From assembly GCA_015520875.1 (NCBI GenBank), contig WAPD01000060.1, forward strand, positions 1-6,864: 6,864 bases of DNA, written 5' to 3'. The position numbers and the translations under genes are program-made. Below the pieces are notes generated by a model. It saw only the letters and a list, made by a program, of their open reading frames with translations. It had not been told where the DNA came from and searched no databases. Shown here one piece after another: positions 5,608-6,864 of the stretch; position 1 is the stretch's first letter, and each line of letters begins with the position of its first letter. Source of the DNA: Microcaldota archaeon (GTDB taxonomy: Archaea > Micrarchaeota > Micrarchaeia > Anstonellales > J096).

Positions 5608-5620
5608 TTTTTAAAATATA
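5608..5620 (+). promoter_or_regulatory. TATA-like box of the surface-protein gene
   Basis: TTTTTAAAATATA ends about 20 nt before the ATG at 5640, with its TTTAAA core centred about 27 nt upstream. No Shine-Dalgarno follows. This predicts a leaderless transcript. The rest of 5492-5639 holds only this and the opposed promoter; no RNA gene or terminator is apparent. Confidence 0.5.
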
Positions 5621-5639
5621 TGTTATCTCTATTTAAATA

Positions 5640-6864
5640 ATGATATGGTTGTTGCTATTGGGATTGGTTTTTGGGACAACGATCAACAGTTGTGGAACCA
5701 TTAGTAATCCTGGCACATATGAATTGACAACAAACATAACGCGTTTTGCGCCTGTTTGTATAAAAATTGAAACAGATAATGTAGTTTTTGATTGTCAAGG
5801 CCATTTAATAGGAGTGCCAAGAGATAGTTCCTATTTAGCTATTTATAGTGGAGGGCATTCTAATATTACAGTGAAAAATTGTAAGTTTTCCTATTTGGAA
5901 GCGGGTGTCTTCTTGAATGCAAGTCAAGGCAACATGTCAAACATTAGAATAGATAATATAACAACCCTTGGGGAAATGACAAAAACAATTTTCATCATGT
6001 TAGGTAGTAACAACACGATATCAAACCTTAATATAACGAATGTAAAAGATAACAGAAGTTACTTTCAAGTATATTTCATGGTGAATTTGAGTGATAGAGG
6101 ACATATCAAAGATGTATTAATAGAAAATATCTCAAATGGATATTCAACACACATGGCAGTTTATTTTTACCCATATATGGGTGATTTTTTAAGTATAAAA
6201 AATGTGAAAATAAAGAACATTACTGCTAGAAGAACCCGCGGACCAACACCCGTTTATGTACATGGTATTAACACCAATGTAAGCATAGAAAATCTTTCTA
6301 TTTTAGACACTACATATAACACAGGAAAACTCTTAAGAGTGGCAACAAAGAATGCAACCATTTATGATTTAACGATAAAAAACATAACAATACAAAACCA
6401 ATATTTAATAGGATTAGAGAATATTATAGACCTGGAACTAAAAAATGTAGATATTGATAATATATCTGTTAGAGGGGATCTGATTTATATAATGAATTAC
6501 ATGCCCATTTCTCCGATAATCTTTATTGTAAAAAACATAACTGTTAAGGATGTTAATGCTAGAGGGGTATTATTTAACCTACAGGCTTTTACAAACATGA
6601 ACGGTACTTTTGAAGATGCATATGTTGACAATTCTTCAATAGGAGGTATTATCTCGGGAAGTGGAACGGGAAATTACACAATAAAAGATATAAATGTATC
6701 AAACGGAAATTTGGGAGATATATCATTAGAATGGTTAACAGGTAGAGGAGGTAAATTAAATTTAACTATAGATGATATTACCCTTTCCAATTTAAAGTTC
6801 ATCCCTCCTTTTGGAGGAGGTATTGGGTATTTTGTGATATCAGGAAATGATAGCACAGCATCTA
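5640..6864 (+). CDS. Secreted right-handed beta-helix surface protein, 3' end missing
   Basis: The reading frame is open from the ATG at 5640 to the window edge (408 codons), so the protein is incomplete. An in-frame TAA at 5634 excludes a longer start. A short hydrophobic N terminus (MIWLLLLGLVFGTT) looks like a signal peptide, though it has no positive charge before the core. Then comes the pattern SCGTISNPGTYELTTNI, PVCIKI, NVVFDCQGH, typical of archaeal NosD/pectate-lyase-like beta-helix surface proteins, with cysteines at 18, 40, 52 and 81. The remainder is coil after coil of about 20-30 residues with hydrophobic alternation and N-I-T/S turns, for example VKIKNITARR, LTIKNITIQN, VDIDNISVRG and IVKNITVKDV. 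I count 23 N-X-S/T sequons, so it is probably heavily N-glycosylated outside the cell. A leaderless promoter drives it alone. A carbohydrate-binding, adhesive or S-layer-like role is possible but not shown. Confidence 0.88.
   Translation, partial: MIWLLLLGLVFGTTINSCGTISNPGTYELTTNITRFAPVCIKIETDNVVFDCQGHLIGVPRDSSYLAIYSGGHSNITVKNCKFSYLEAGVFLNASQGNMSNIRIDNITTLGEMTKTIFIMLGSNNTISNLNITNVKDNRSYFQVYFMVNLSDRGHIKDVLIENISNGYSTHMAVYFYPYMGDFLSIKNVKIKNITARRTRGPTPVYVHGINTNVSIENLSILDTTYNTGKLLRVATKNATIYDLTIKNITIQNQYLIGLENIIDLELKNVDIDNISVRGDLIYIMNYMPISPIIFIVKNITVKDVNARGVLFNLQAFTNMNGTFEDAYVDNSSIGGIISGSGTGNYTIKDINVSNGNLGDISLEWLTGRGGKLNLTIDDITLSNLKFIPPFGGGIGYFVISGNDSTAS

Noticed and set aside
5620..5640. Mini-ORF of six codons ending in TAA at 5638-5640, overlapping the surface-gene ATG
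   Set aside because: It overlaps the TATA-like box and lies upstream of the expected transcription start, so it is unlikely to be translated.

Overview
The window comes from an archaeon with a small, compact, AT-rich genome. The leucyl-tRNA synthetase, RNase HII and diphthine synthase are archaeal in type, and diphthamide synthesis on EF2 does not occur in bacteria. Promoter-like cores read TTTAAA about 23-28 nt before start codons, genes overlap by 4 nt, and a NurA-like nuclease and an archaeal-type CRISPR repeat are present. LeuRS (871 aa), DphB (217 aa) and NurA (210 aa) are all shorter than typical family members. Together with the sequon-rich beta-helix surface protein, this suggests a reduced-genome thermophilic lineage such as a DPANN archaeon. 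The lineage is an inference; the sequence does not prove it.

Layout from left to right. Positions 1-43 hold the end of a spacer and one 30-bp CRISPR repeat. The repeat ends in GTTGAAAC on the minus strand, so the array should continue leftwards out of the window and be transcribed on the minus strand. Positions 44-321 have no credible gene and sit where the CRISPR leader should be. They contain a diverged tandem duplication, several perfect inverted segments of 10-11 bp and a 10-bp hairpin beside the repeat. Next is a short nurA-like gene (322-954, minus). It is separated by only 31 bp, with two opposed promoter boxes, from a forward operon of leuS (986-3601) and dphB (3598-4251), which overlap at ATGA.

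A reverse operon meets dphB tail to tail with a 30-bp overlap. In transcription order it encodes a small PRC-barrel protein (5491-5228), RNase HII (5231-4656) and a small multipass membrane protein (4659-4222), joined by GTGA and ATGA overlaps. A 148-bp divergent promoter region follows. The last gene starts at 5640 and runs off the right edge; it encodes a secreted right-handed beta-helix protein with about 23 N-glycosylation sequons in 408 residues.

The genes fall into four themes. leuS and dphB support translation by charging tRNA-Leu and modifying EF2. nurA and rnhB act on DNA breaks and RNA:DNA hybrids. The PRC-barrel and membrane proteins may belong to the cell envelope or division apparatus. 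The glycosylated beta-helix protein belongs to the cell surface. The least explained part is the structured, internally duplicated leader at the left edge, lying between a nuclease gene and the CRISPR array.
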